Assembly: GCF_901933205.1 (NCBI RefSeq) | Contig: NC_044590.1 | Coordinates: 10,567,501 to 10,631,500 of the forward strand | Length of the DNA: 64,000 nt | Reading direction: 5' to 3' | DNA from: Camarhynchus parvulus | Lineage: Eukaryota; Chordata; Aves; Passeriformes; Thraupidae | In this document: in pieces, positions 1-11,960 of the stretch | Position numbering within the stretch: the stretch's first letter is position 1 | How the letters are laid out: every line of letters begins with the position of its first letter | Notes under the pieces: generated by a model | Told to the model about the DNA's origin: nothing | Databases searched by the model: none | What the model saw: the letters and a program-made list of their open reading frames with translations, nothing else | Position numbers and translations under genes: made by a program

Positions 1-555
1 CAGGGGGAAACTTTCCAGGGTAGAGATGAAATGAAGTCAAAATTTAGATTGGATATTTAAATGTGGCAGGAAGTGAATACCATCTGCCAAAGTAGCATTT
101 GCTTCTCCTAAAGTAGCCTGAAGGCAAGGGCACTGTTAATAAATCAATATATTCCTGATTTACGGAGTTCATGCCTTGAGACAGCTCCATGTGCCCTTAC
201 TTTCCCCTTGTCATACCTCATTGTGAAGCCTTGGGTTCTGTTCCCTCTTTTATCATCACATTGATGAGCTCATGCTGCTCCTGTTGGTTCTTTTACAGAT
301 CCAAAGGCATCTCACACACCAGAGCTACAGACCAGGAGCTTACAGCAAGCCATCCCCTTGGTGAATTTCATTAAATCAGTGATTGCTGACCCAATGTTGG
401 CATTTTCGTACAAGCTGAAGGGTTCACAGCCAGAGCCATTCCAGTGCTCCCCACCCTCAGTGTAAAGTTCTCCTCATGTTGAGGTGAAATTTCTTGTATT
501 TTGGCCATTGCTCCTCACCCTGTCACTAGGCACCATTAAAAAATCTGGCACCATC
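1..555. other. Intergenic, nothing recognised
   Basis: No splice-flanked open frame, repeat family or RNA gene was recognised here. Short open frames look like chance. Confidence 0.5.
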
Positions 556-770
556 CTCTGACATCCCTTAAAGACATTTATATGGATTGATGAGATCTCC
601 TCTCAGCCTTCTCCAAACTAAACAGCCCCAGTTTATTTCCCCTCATAAGGGAGATGCTCCCGACCCCAAATGAAATTTGTGACTTCCACTGCACCTCTCT
701 AGTAGCTCTTTCATGTTCTGAGGAGCCCAGAACTGGACACAGCACTCCAGATGTATCTTTTCATGTCTCT
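556..770 (-). mobile_element. CR1 LINE fragment, antisense
   Basis: The stretch reads like the antisense of the avian CR1 consensus. It has the phrases about aged 'agatctcctctcagcc', 'ctaaacagccccag' and 'gagcccagaactggacacag' followed by 'actccagatgt', in the usual order. It is diverged and 5'-truncated, as is normal for CR1. There is no coding capacity left. Confidence 0.8.
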
Positions 771-2730
771 TTGCTGTAAAATCCTGTTTAATGGGAGTAT
801 ATCAGCACTGACAACTATTTTTAAAGGGTATTTCTCATTTTATATAGATTTAAATACTTTGCCATATTTGCCAAGGGAGACAGATTGTTAAAGCCAGAAA
901 AAACCCTCTCCCTTTCTTGGCACTCCACAGGGCCACACAGCTGGAGTGAATTTGAATATTATTGTCTGCAATCAAAAAAAATTAAACCAATCTTAGGAAA
1001 AAAAAATAAGGATCAGGATTTTCCAGTAAGCCTAACTCATGCTTGCCCTTTAATATGTTATAAATAGAAAAACATCATCAACAAACTCCTTCACTGTGCA
1101 AGAGCCTAATTTCTTCCTCTCCGCTGGGATCTGGTGTGTTTTTCAGAGTCTGTCATTAATTGTGCTGTATTGTGAGCATTTTCTGCTTCACTAGTTAGTC
1201 AGATAGGCAGCAAATGGAGTCAGCTCTAGGTCAGAGAACACAAAAAGCCAACTCCTGCTGCCTCCCAATCAGGTAGGGATATTGAATTGGCCTCCACATA
1301 ATTGAAAACACTAGCAGGCTGGACAATAAGCCAATTCTTAAACACACGAGCATGAAAAACAACAAAGAGGCAAGGTCTGAAATTCCCAATGATCCTGATC
1401 CATCTGCCCATGAAAGCAATAGAATTTCCTCCACCTCTGGCAATGGGATCAGAGTAGGGAAAGAAACACCAAGGGCCCGGTGATCCAAAGGTAGAGATCA
1501 AAATATTTAAGTTCCCCAAAATCTGTGAACAAAAGTAGGCTTAGCACTGCCAGTTTTTGAACAGGCATGCTGAGACATGGAAAAAGATATGGGGTATTTT
1601 GCCGTGTTTCTAAAAGTGGATGAATAAAACCTTTTTCTATCTATGAATAAATAGGCACACCTTACTTGCCCAGAGCATCTCCTTTCTTAATTTCTTGTCT
1701 AGAAGTTGCCTTTAGCCTCTTTCCAACAAAGAGGGGAGTTCTGAAAGGCAGAAAATACCCCTTTGTTCCACGGTGTGCATTTCCCCAGACATCAGCTCTT
1801 GTTTAAATGAGATCTGGGCCTCCCTTTTCTTAGCTTGCTTTTTTTTGGTTTATTGTCTGAGTCAGTGGCCATGGAGATCACTTGTCCACAGGAATGTGCA
1901 GAAAGAGAAGTGACAGTACCTTAAAATGCTCTGCTGTTATTTACAGTGTAATGCAACCAGAGGAGAAAGCAGAGGCTCCAGCTCACCTGGGATGTGCAGG
2001 GAATTGGTGCCCTTGGGGATGGGCTGCTCTCTATGGAGTATTTCAAACTGCCACTGAGGCTCACTTCTGCTAAGTGTGGGGAAGGGAGAGGCAGAGAGGT
2101 GAGTGCTCACCACATCTTATGCAGACTTCTTTTTTTTTCCTGAGGCAATTATCATATTGCTTCCCATCATGTTATGCTGTAGTATCAGGCCTGCAGGCCT
2201 GGTCCCCACTGTGGATGCTGTGACAGCAGCAGCCTGCATACACATTCTAATCAGAGTTCATTGCATGTGCTGCCTTCCATGTGTCTTCTTGTGTAAGAAA
2301 TGCAGAATAACAGTTGTGGCTATGCAAAATATATAAGGAAAGGGGGGCAAGAACATGTGACAGAGCTTCCCTTATCAGGTGAGCAGCACTGGCAGCCACA
2401 TCCTCTGGGACCTGTGAGATCAGGGATGGTGATGTGCACTGAGCAGAGGAGATAAGGCAGGGAATGATTCCCTGCTGCTTCACACTGATTCACTGTCTTC
2501 TATCTACACAATCACAGCCCCTCACTCTGTGTCAGCTGAGCATTTGGCACTTGGTCCAACAATACCCAGCCAGATTATCAGCAGCATAACAAAATGTTCC
2601 AAATTCAGAGCTCCCAATCGGCCCCGCTCGACCCTGCTGGGAGCTGAGAGCCAGGGCTGGCTCTGTGACTCTGTGACTGAGCCCCAAAGGGCAAAGGGAC
2701 CTCCTGAGCAAAGGGGAAACTGGAACTGAG
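771..2730. other. Intergenic, nothing recognised
   Basis: Moderately AT-rich sequence without a supported gene. Short open frames on both strands lack splice context or recognisable protein similarity. Confidence 0.45.
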
Positions 2731-3171
2731 ATGGATGGATGGATGGATGGATGGATGGATGGATGGATGGATGGATGGATGGATGGATGGATGGATGGAG
2801 GGATGGATGGATGGATGGATGGATGGATGGATGGATGGATGGATGGATGATTGATGTATCCATGGATGGATGGATGGATGACGAATGGATGGATGGATGG
2901 GTGGATGGATGGATGGATGGATGGATGGATGGATGGATGGATGGATGACGAATGGATGGATGGATTGATGGATGGGGGATGGATGACTGGATGAGGGATG
3001 GATGGATGGATGGATGGATGGATGGATGACTGGATGAGGGATGGATGGATGGATGGATGGATGGATGGATGGATGGATGGATGGATGGATCATGGATGAC
3101 TGGATGAGGGATGGATGGATGGATGGATGGATGGATGGATGGATGGATGGATGGATGGATGGATGGATGGG
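2731..3171. repeat. (GGAT)n tetranucleotide array, about 440 bp
   Basis: GGAT/ATGG units run almost without interruption. Occasional variants such as GAGGGAT, TGATTGATG and GACGAATGG break the array into sub-blocks that are themselves repeated: the GACGAATGG block occurs twice and the GACTGGATGAGGG block three times. On paper it translates as repeated MDGW on the plus strand and IHPS on the minus strand. These are by-products of the repeat and not proteins. The sub-block structure implies expansion by slippage followed by larger duplications. Confidence 0.97.
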
Positions 3172-3334
3172 AATTGGTGAGTGGCTTTATCTCCAGTATC
3201 TGCCCAGGAGCTTACAGAAACTGCACAAGAGAGAATCTGAGGACGTAAAATCTGAACCAAATCACACTGTGCTGTAACTCCATGGGGAAAAGAAATTATC
3301 TCCTGTACTACTGTATTCTGAATATAATAGATGA

Positions 3335-3506
3335 ATCTGCGTCAGGACCAAGGTTGCCAGGGCTCAAGGAGGGCTTGGACACTGCTGTCAGGCACAGGGT
3401 GGGATTCTTGGGGTGCCCTGTGCAGGGACAGCACTTGGACTCAATCCCTGTGAGCCCTTACAGCTCACGAGATCTTGATTCTATGTTCAGGTCATATGCC
3501 TACATT
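3335..3506 (+). mobile_element. CR1 LINE 3' end, sense
   Basis: The order 'gggctcaaggagggcttgga', 'gcacttggactcaatccctg' and a terminal 'gattctatg' matches the 3' end of avian CR1, whose tail is an ATTCTATG octamer. The piece is diverged and short. Confidence 0.8.
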
Positions 3507-4764
3507 TCTCCACCTCCACATTGAAGACAATTCTTTATTACGTCTCAGGAAATAAACTTGCTTCTTTCACAAGGCAGTACTCTGCTGAGGGGGCTGTGCC
3601 CATTCAGAAATTCTTCTTTACAACCTCAGGCGTTGTTTTTTTGCTGATGCAAATCCCACGTCAGAGGCATGGTGCAGCAGCTCTGCAGCCTCCCCGTGGG
3701 CGCAGGGAAGTGCTCCAGCTGCACAAAGCTCAGCTCAGGGCATGCCTCATCAGGCACGGGAGAAGCACAGTGGGTTGTAAACGCCAAGCTGATGAAACCT
3801 GAGCGAGGTGTTAAATGTTCAAACAGCAAAACACGTTTTAGCTCTCGATTTTCTTCAGATTCACTCTGGGAAGCACGTCAGAGGTGTGTCCCAGTTCCTG
3901 GGAGCAGACGGCTGGGGAGGAGGAGGGGGAAGTTCTTATGCAGGTGAGGGCTTGAATGCCATCGGTGACGGCAGCAGAAATCCCTGGGATGCAGCGGCGG
4001 GAAGGGGGGATGGGAACTGCTGGAATCAGCTCCTTGGGCTGCTGCTGCTGCTGCTGTACAGCCACGGGGGTTGTGAGGATCACAGAACAGCAGCTGTGTG
4101 CAAGCAGCGCAGGAACATGGGCCCACCTTCATCGAGCTTCAGAGCAAACACCTCGCAGGATGAAGGAGGCAGTTCACAACCTCAAAGAATCGTGAGAGAA
4201 AATGACTTTCAGGCTTTGCAACAGTTTCAGAAAGGTGAAAATGAATTTTTGCCTCACCCCAGCCCTGTGCTATAAACTGACACCTTTAACAATGCGCTTT
4301 TACTCCTGCTGCTGTCACAGCTGAGGCCCCTCCACCTCTCCCTGGTGTGATGTCTGCACTCAGGTCCATGTGGGAGAGCATTTGCCACCTCAGCAAATGA
4401 GGCAGCTCTGCAGGGATTGCCGGCAGGGGAGGGAGCCTTGTGCTTTCACAGGTGCTGTAAATTTGATGATGGCCCTGGCCAGGAGTGAGGAGAGGATCCC
4501 TGCCTTGTTTCCAGGGTCAGGTTTCACTTTGTGGGCAGTGACCCTCCTTCCACACCCAGCACATCCCCTGTGTGCTCCTCATGCCGTGCTTGGGGTCTGA
4601 CCAAATCCTGCCCTCAGCACCAGGGTGGGTCTGTCCTGGGACACGAGTGAGTGGAAAAGGCTGAACTTCCATTGATGAGTGGAGGACAAGGAACACAGGC
4701 AGAAAAATCCCTTTTGTTGTTACAGGTGTGTTTATTCTGACCCCACATCAGGGCATTCTTGCAA
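3507..4764. other. Intergenic, nothing recognised
   Basis: No gene supported. A short CTG run lies near 4038-4055. Confidence 0.45.
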
Positions 4765-4906
4765 AGCCTCTCATCCCTGGCAGTGTCCAAGGCCAGGTTG
4801 GACAGGGCTTGGAGCAAACTGGAACAGTGGAAGGTGTCCCTGCCCATGGCAAGGGGTTACAGTGAGATGGTTTTCAAGTTCCTTCACACCCAAACCATTC
4901 TGTGAT
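4765..4906 (+). mobile_element. CR1 LINE 3' end, sense
   Basis: Typical CR1 3' wording is visible: 'ggccaggttggacagggctt', 'ggagcaa', 'ggaaggtgtccctgcccatg', then 'ttctgtgattctatg' at the tail. It is a truncated copy with no open frame. Confidence 0.88.
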
Positions 4907-5620
4907 TCTATGAAAACAATATTTTCTTTACTATCACTAAGATTTGGATCCTGACATGGTTCTGTGTGTGTGTGTGCTGGCAAAATGGCATTGGTACTAC
5001 CTGAAAATCAAAGGAAACAATGCCAGAGTGACAAGAAACCTGGGGAAAAATAGAGAGAGAGATACAGAGTTTGATCATAAAATAAAACTTTAATTCTTTT
5101 AAAGCCCTAAATGAGACACAGGAAGGGCAAATATTTGTTCTGCTGCTGACCTTCTCAGGCAAATAGCACACCAGGCCCTGTGGGGCTGCAGGCATCATGC
5201 TGCTGGGGAAGTGAGAAATCACCAAAAGCCAGAGTGGGCTGTAGAGAACCAGCTGATTACTCAGGGGAGTCAAATTCCAGAGCAGTGAGAAGCCCTTACC
5301 TGGATGAATGTGTCCAAATAACAGACATAGTTTTGCCATTACTTTTTGCTGCTGAAGAGAGAGGAATTAATTTCCAGTGTATATCTGGAGTTGAAATTCA
5401 AGCATATTTTCAGCATATGTATAATTTTCTGCGTGTAATTTGTCCCACCTTCTCAGCTAGAGGATAGTTTTTAGTATTTTGAAACAAAAAATGATCTTAA
5501 CATTTTTGGTAGATTTTTCCATTCCATCACACTATGAAGCTGATTTTGGTGATGTCTGTGTCTTCAAGGGCAGGGCACTGCTGTCCACAACAGGGAAAGG
5601 TGCTCAGCTGAGCTGGGCAC
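4907..5620. other. Intergenic, nothing recognised
   Basis: No gene supported. A short TG run follows the CR1 tail near 4962-4977. Confidence 0.4.
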
Positions 5621-5624
5621 ATGG

Positions 5625-5785
5625 CACAGCCACAGAACCACAGAGTGGTTTGGGCTGGGATGGACTTTGGGGACCATCTCATTCCACCCCTGCCATGGGC
5701 AGGGACACCTTCCACCCGACCAGGTTGCTCCAAGCTCAGCCCAACCTGGCCTTGGACACTTCCAGGGACAGGAGATCCAACCATC
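5625..5785 (-). mobile_element. CR1 LINE 3' end, antisense
   Basis: This is the reverse-complement form of the same CR1 subfamily as the copy at 4765: 'cacagagtggtttgggctgg', 'gggcagggacaccttccac', 'ccaacctggccttggacact'. With that copy it makes an inverted pair about 0.8 kb apart. Confidence 0.88.
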
Positions 5786-6039
5786 CACTTGTTTTCAGCT
5801 CCAAAAAGTGATTTTTTTGCTCCTACCTGGAGTGTGTGCCTGGGAGGCTGACTCTGCTCTCTGCCCAGCCTGGAGGTTAGGGCAGGTTTAAGATATAAAA
5901 GAAAAGACTACCCAGGAGATGAGCTACAAAATGAACCCTTGGCTGATGGGTTAACAGGGAGTGGGGTGGGTGTGCTACTCCTGGCTGCAGGTCTCTTCCT
6001 CACAGCCCTCCTCCTCCTCCCGAGGAGGAGAACACCCCT

Positions 6040-6270
6040 TCCCCAATCCTGTCTCTACTGGGGCAGCTGATCACCTCGGTAATGATGCCGTTTGTGGCTA
6101 ATCTTCCCGGATTAAAAATGAACTGTAGCTGCTGCAGCTTCCACCTTTGCCGCATAGCAACGAGAGCAGAAAGTCAATTAATTACCTTCTCGCTGGAATC
6201 CAGGGGCCCTTTCGTCCTCGGCTCAGCCGAGTGTGTAATGGAAAAGAGATGGAGGCAGGCTGCAGCTGGC
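6040..6270. promoter_or_regulatory. Candidate conserved non-coding element (possible neural enhancer)
   Basis: The block is dense in transcription-factor core motifs and has no coding potential. A CAGCTG E-box is near 6063, GGATTA (Otx/Pitx core) near 6109, a TAGCAAC RFX half-site near 6156 and TCAATTAATTA homeodomain cores near 6173. Sequence of this character upstream of a GABAergic-neuron gene (SLC32A1, about 10 kb away) suggests an enhancer. That is inference. Conservation has not been tested. Confidence 0.35.
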
Positions 6271-6949
6271 CAGCTGGGAATTGCATGCCAAAGTGAAAGA
6301 TGAGCTCTGGCAAAAAGAGGAGAGGAAGGGTGCTGGGGGGAACCCTCATCCCATAGGTTCATTAAAAAAAAGTAAGATGCTACTGATTACAAAATTATTG
6401 ACTTATTTCCCTGCTTTCAGCCCTGATGATGGTTCTGCAGACACTCTGTGTTGTTGCAGGGCACCACCTGAGCTCCTGGAGACACGGGATTATCTGCTCT
6501 GACCCCCTCCCTGCTTCAGAACTGGGCTTTCAAGAAGTTTATTTGGGTAATAGTCCATTTTTGGCTGCTGTTTCTTTGGGGAATGATCCCTTTAGGGCTG
6601 CTGTAGCCTCTCACATTGCCCCAGAGAGTTTCCAGCCAGCAGCTGTTCAGAGCTGGTTTTGAATGTGACTTGTTGCACTGCTCTTCCTGGTGGCTTTCTG
6701 TGGTGAAGGTTAATGGGAAAATCATTCTAAAGATTGAATTTCCCTGGAAAGATGGGACTGATGGGTACAAACAAACTGAGAAGCCATGGGTGGGGATCTG
6801 AACAGATACGGGCTTTGACTCAGCAGGAGGACATGCTGCTTTTAGCAGCTTCTCTGGAGACAGGGGCTTGTAAGGTCACAGACAGGACTCCGTGACCACT
6901 GCTCTGTTCTGAGGGAAACTGCGAAAGTGAAGGAAGATAAGGACTATTT

Positions 6950-7065
6950 TAATGTCCCTTTATCAGATCTGACAGCTTCAGAGCCCTCGGTAATTGTCTG
7001 GTAATGAGAGCCAATAAATGTTACCTCTGGCCCCTTTGGTTCAGCTGTGTCACCCAAGTCATCTC
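6950..7065. promoter_or_regulatory. Candidate conserved non-coding element
   Basis: A compact stretch holding 'ggtaattgtctggtaatgag' and 'gccaataaatgttac', with homeodomain-type TAAT cores and a CCAAT-like box, next to a CAGCTG E-box. It has no reading-frame support. Its regulatory role is inferred from motif density only. Confidence 0.25.
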
Positions 7066-7636
7066 GCAGGGGCTGGCAGAGGGGACAGCAGGATTGAGAC
7101 CTCCTGGGGAAGGAAAGAAGGGACAGTGGGAGGGAGGAGCATGAACCTGGGCTGTGCAGGAGCCTCCAGCCTGTGGTGATGGGGGTGAGGAGGGGTCTCT
7201 GTGCAGGGCTCTGCTGCAGTGACAGCCAGCCAGGCGACAGAGGGAATGTCAGCGAGAAATTTGACATCAGGAGGGAATCCTGGTGTGTAGAAAGGATCAA
7301 ACCTAGAGAAACCAAACTCTCTAGTTTAACTTTCCCTCTGGGCATTCCTGTCCCATTGTCAGCTGGGATGTGAGCTGAACCAGGCTCCAGTGATTTATCT
7401 GCAGTGACAGAGCTACAGCGACTGAACTGGGACAAGTTCAGTCCCTTCCTGTACAAGTTGGAAATTTGGAATCCCGGGCTGCCCTTTCCCCACCAGAGGT
7501 TTGTGCTGTGTACAGAAGTTTTTGGCAAAACCAAGTGTCCAGCTTGACCAGCCAAAGACCTCTGATGTGGCAGGAAGGATGTCAGCTCCTCCTGGGAAAA
7601 CTGAGAGGCTGCTGTGCCCAGCCTGGTGAGCTCAAT
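7066..7636. other. Intergenic, nothing recognised
   Basis: A 203-codon minus-strand open frame covers 6944-7555. It has no splice context, domain or recognisable family, so I do not call it. Confidence 0.4.
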
Positions 7637-7806
7637 GACATTTGCAAGCCTTAGGAAACAAATCTTGAGGATCTTCTACCTGATGCAACAACCAAATGTT
7701 TATTGGTGGCATTATTATGGTGACATTTGCAAGCCTTAGGAAACAAATCTTGAGGATCTTCTACCTCATGCAACCACCAAATTATATTGGTGGCACTGCC
7801 CTCTCC
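7637..7806. repeat. 85-bp direct tandem duplication, two copies
   Basis: The segment beginning 'gacatttgcaagccttagga' at 7637 recurs at 7722, giving an 85-bp period. The first 45 bases of each copy are identical apart from one substitution near the end. The later half differs by small changes around 'accaaatgtttattggtggc'. It looks like a fairly recent tandem duplication of intergenic DNA. Confidence 0.95.
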
Positions 7807-9560
7807 TTTCCCAGCTTTGCAGTCTCCTCTCACTCAACTTTCTAACGTGGAGAAGAAGTAACTTTAAGTCTCATTATTAATCTACCTCATCTGCAGTTTA
7901 CATGTGTGCAGGGGGAGGTAATCACAGAGCTGCCTTCCCTGCTGTTCTCTTCCTGAGGTTTTATACTCTCCAAATTTCTTTTTGTCATAAATCAAATTAG
8001 CTAAATTGCTTAAGAAGTACTGTTCTATTAAAAGCAAATAGAGTTGTGATGCCATCATTATGAGAATGGTGTTTTTAATAGTAATACTTTGAGATTGCAG
8101 GCTGCTAAGTACGGAGTTTCAGAGTTTCAAAGTTTAAAGACTGCTTAACACTCCCCTGTGAAATAAATATACTGGTAAGCATTTACAGAGGCCTACAACA
8201 TGGTACAAATGGATGAAAAGGTATAAATGTGATTAAAATATTGGTTTTTTGCTTGCTGAAGATCCTTGGATCCCCACACAAAGCTGGAGAGTCTTGGTGG
8301 TCCTGAGTGGGTTTGGGAAGCTCCTGAGCCACAAAGAGTGGGCCCAGCTGGTGCATTATGGACTCTTTCATGGGATGCAGTGATGCACTTCATCAACAGC
8401 TCGTCCCCTTTCTTAGGAGCTGTCCCAGGAGGAAAGTGTGTGGGGGAACAGCAAACCAGCCCAGCAAGGCTCCCCAGAGCTTCCTTCCTGCTGGAAAAGC
8501 AGCAGCAGGGGAGGGCACAGCCCCTCCATCACCTGCAGGCTGTCCCAGAGGGATGCACCACGCTGGGCTGGGCTGCTGGAGCGCTCAGTGCAGGGTGGTG
8601 CTGGTACCATGAGCACCTCTGAGCCCTGGGCAAGCACCCTGAGCTGCTGCCCTCAGCTCTCTGCAACGATGGAGGCAGTGGGCAGGAATGCTGCTCTAGT
8701 GCCCAGAAAGAGCTTGTTTGCAAATATTTTTTAATCTCGTTTTCCTTCTTCTCTTAATTCAAAGGTTTAAGCTAAATTCATGGAAAAGCACAGAATCTGT
8801 CCTTGTAATGCCCATGAAGCACAGACCCTCTGGCAGAGCAGAGCCTGGGTGAGAACCTCCCTTCCTGCACCTTGCCTGGTCCTGGGTCCATTTCTGCCTC
8901 TTGTGGAGCAGAGCATCCCACCAGGGAGTGACCAAAACCCCCACGGGAGGTTTGCTGCAGTGGTAACAGGTGAAATTTCTGTTTTGCTGAAATATTTGCT
9001 GGGTGTCAGTGTGAGCTGCACAGCTGGGCACTGTGCTGCTGTGTCACCAAAAATACATCCTCTGCTGCAGCTGTGATCTCCAGTCTGTTCCCTCCTCATT
9101 GTCTCCTGGCAAGGGATAATTTCAGTTCTGCCCCAGTACCTGTTCTGTTTCTGTGCATTATCCCAGATGAAAGAAGAAAGGCTCCTCTGCAAAGGTCTGG
9201 TTTTCTGCCTGTGAGGTTGGTGCTGAGACCCCCAGGGCTGGCTGGACTCCTCTGGTGCCTCTGGGCAAGAAATTCACTGCTTGGTTGCTCGTGAGGACCA
9301 TAAATATTACACTGTCCCAGCTTTGCTAATCTGAAGTGCTGACATTTCCATTTCAGGTCAGAGTATTTGAGAAACTCTGCAGAAATGCTACATTTAGGCT
9401 GTAATTACTGAGTGCTGTCCCTGTGGCTGGCTCTGGATCAGCACTGCCTGCAGTGTGAGGTATCCAGGGTTATGATGGGCACCCCTGCAGACAAAGACAC
9501 TGGGATGGGCTGACCTCTCTGAGCCCTGTAAGAAACAGGGAGGTTCTCCATGGCTTGTGC
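7807..9560. other. Intergenic, nothing recognised
   Basis: No supported gene. The 8260-8740 part is GC-richer with several overlapping open frames on both strands, none recognisable. Confidence 0.4.
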
Positions 9561-9562
9561 TG

Positions 9563-9676
9563 GGCACAGGGAGGGTGTGAGTGCATTTCCCTGTTAGTGC
9601 AGGACCAGCAGGGCTGGTTCTGTGCCCAGTGCCCCTGTGGCTGCAGACAGCTGGGCACTCACACCCTCCCTGTGCC
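9563..9676. repeat. Perfect 22-bp inverted repeat with 70-base spacer
   Basis: The left arm at 9563-9584 ('ggcacagggagg' then 'gtgtgagtgc') is exactly complementary to the right arm at 9655-9676 ('gcactcacaccctccctgtg' then 'cc'). A transcript could fold into a 22-bp perfect stem with a 70-base loop. I do not recognise it as a known microRNA, and the loop is longer than is usual for one. It could be a short gene-conversion or fold-back duplication. Confidence 0.9.
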
Positions 9677-10679
9677 GCAGTGAGTTTTGCCAGCGCTGTG
9701 CACTGCACTGCTCACACTGGCACTGTGGGATGAACGGGAGTGATGTGTGTGCAGCCTTCCTGCAAAAAGAGGTTTTTTCTTTTTTCTCTTCTACTCCTTT
9801 TTTTTTTATATTTTTTTTTTAAATTTCTTTGCTGGAAGCAGGACTCTGCAGAGCAGAGCAGGGACAGCCAAGGTGAGTGCAGCACCCACAAGCAGCAGTG
9901 TCCCCTCAGCTGGCAGGGGGCACACAGGGCACACAGGCACAGCACCAGGTGGGGATTTGTGTCTCCTCCTCTCCAGCAGCAAGGGAAGCGTTGCTGTGGG
10001 CTGAGCTCCCCTTTGCATCAAGCTGTGATGTCCCTCACTTTCCCTTTGGCTTTCCTCAGGACACAGCAGCAGCTTCACGTGAGCTTTTCTGGGCTCAGGT
10101 CTTGACTGGATCCTTTACATGGAGTTTATTTTTGGTCTTTAGGAAAACAAACCAACCAGATTAATGGATGACATCTGCACACAGAGGCTGCACATCCAAA
10201 TCCTGCTGCTGGAAACAGCACCCTCCATGTGTGAGGCTCCACAAATTGGTGTGGGAGTCATGTTCAGAGACCCAGCTGCAGTTTTGCCTGTAATTCCATT
10301 CCCTGGCTTAGGTGAACCCCGTTTCTGTCACCCCAAAACTACTGAGAGGTCCTGTTAAAGGAAGATACACAAACCTGTGCCTGCTGCCTTGCTTTGGTAG
10401 CCTTGGCTGAGCTGTCAGGAATATCTCAAAGCAGGATTTGGGATTTCCCAAATTGCTCCTCTTGTTTTTTGGATAGAGCTGGAAGATATTTGCAGGAGGA
10501 CTGTGTGTTGCTGACCTGCTTTTATCAGAAATGGACACAAAAAGGAGAAGGCACATGGACAGATGGGGGATGGAGCAGGCTGAGACTGAGCCCTCCTGAC
10601 AAGAAACACCCCAAGGCAAGCTGGCTGCTGGCAGGGCCTCTGCATGTGATGCCCTTCCCACAGCACACACAGATTAAAC
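9677..10679. other. Intergenic with a T-rich tract
   Basis: A pyrimidine/T-rich tract lies at about 9770-9825. No gene is supported. Confidence 0.4.
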
Positions 10680-11460
10680 ACAATTAAGAAAAAACAGCAC
10701 TAAAAGAATAAGAAAAAATATAGATTATATAAAAAGTCTCTAGTACTGGGGCATTATCTGACCACAGGGAGAATTTTCCTGTACAGACCAGTCGCTGTTA
10801 CAGCCTCTAAAACTGCAGCAGAAAAGATTTGTATTTGAAAGTTGGTATTAAAAAGCTTGGCACCTATGAAGTGTGCACCTTCCTTTCCTAGTCCATTGTC
10901 ATTTCCTGTGAAATACAAGAGTGTGTACATATATGAATATTTAATTTGACAGTGATGAAGCTTTATATATTAAGTCAATGAAAGTGCTGTTAGGCTCGTG
11001 GGAACAATACCACAGAGTAGTGAGTTGGGAATTTGGTGCCCAGTGGCTACCACTTAATTTTGATGTGAAGCATAAAGACAAACAATGAGTTAAACTCAAT
11101 TCCAACCTATGGAAAGTGTTTTTGGGAACGTGTTGTGCTCCAATTGCAAATTAATGTTTAGTTCATAGGTGATGAGGGTTTATCAAGGCTCTTCCCTCTA
11201 GGAAATGGAAATCCCAACAATTCATGTACAAATTTTGTCCCAAATTACAGATCAGAAGTTATTTATTTTGGAAATAGTGAGGTTAAAGCAAGAAACCTTT
11301 TTTTTTTTTACATACAGTAAAATTTTCTTATCATAATACACATTAATCTAAAATTATTATGTTCCCAATCTTTAATACCTGTGGGTTTTTTTTTTTATTA
11401 GTCTGTAATTTAGGCAGCCATTTTGTGTGTTCAGTAAAAAAAAATAAATAAATAAAGAGG
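10680..11460. other. AT-rich intergenic block
   Basis: A markedly AT-rich stretch with several A or T runs (near 11301, 11390 and 11438) and no open frame of note. No gene or repeat family was recognised. Confidence 0.5.
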
Positions 11461-11779
11461 GGATATCCACTGCGGGCTTTCTCCTGGAGATTCTGCCTTT
11501 GGATTTCACTCTATTATGATTATTTTACTGCAGAGTATCTGCCAATGTGGCTGCTGCTGTCTTTGTCTTGAACACCAAAACGTGGATCAGAGCACAAACC
11601 CAGCAGCAGCTTGTGTGATTCTACATCCAGAGTTTTCACTTCATGCTTTTTGCTGCTGCTGAGCTCTAAACACACCCGAGAGGGAGAACCCAAGGTTTGG
11701 GACATTCAGGGCTTGTGACATTCAGGGCTTGGGACATTGCAGCAGCCCAGAGCCTGCCCTCTCCCCTCCAAAGCCCTCT

Positions 11780-11960
11780 CACGGGTGCACCACGTCCGAC
11801 ACCGACGCCTTTTCCTTCCCCAGCCGAAATTCCCAGAGCTATTAACTAGGTCACGGGAGCTGGTCCCAATCCAGCAGTTCATCTAATTGCCTTTTTATAG
11901 AATATCGTGCAACTCTTCATTATCCTGTCAGAGCCGCCCGGCGCGGTGGCGGCGGGGGGA
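11780..11960. promoter_or_regulatory. Candidate conserved non-coding element
   Basis: This short block sits apart from repeats. It contains 'gagctattaactaggtcacg', 'catctaattgcctttttata' and 'cttcattatcctgtc', i.e. several homeodomain-type ATTA/TAAT cores. No coding frame passes through it. It resembles enhancer DNA upstream of SLC32A1, but this is inference from composition alone. Confidence 0.3.

Noticed and set aside
2605..3093. Minus-strand frame of IHPS repeats and plus-strand MDGW repeats
   Set aside because: Direct translation of the GGAT tetranucleotide array.
6944..7555. 203-codon minus-strand open frame
   Set aside because: No recognisable protein features. Part overlaps a candidate regulatory block.
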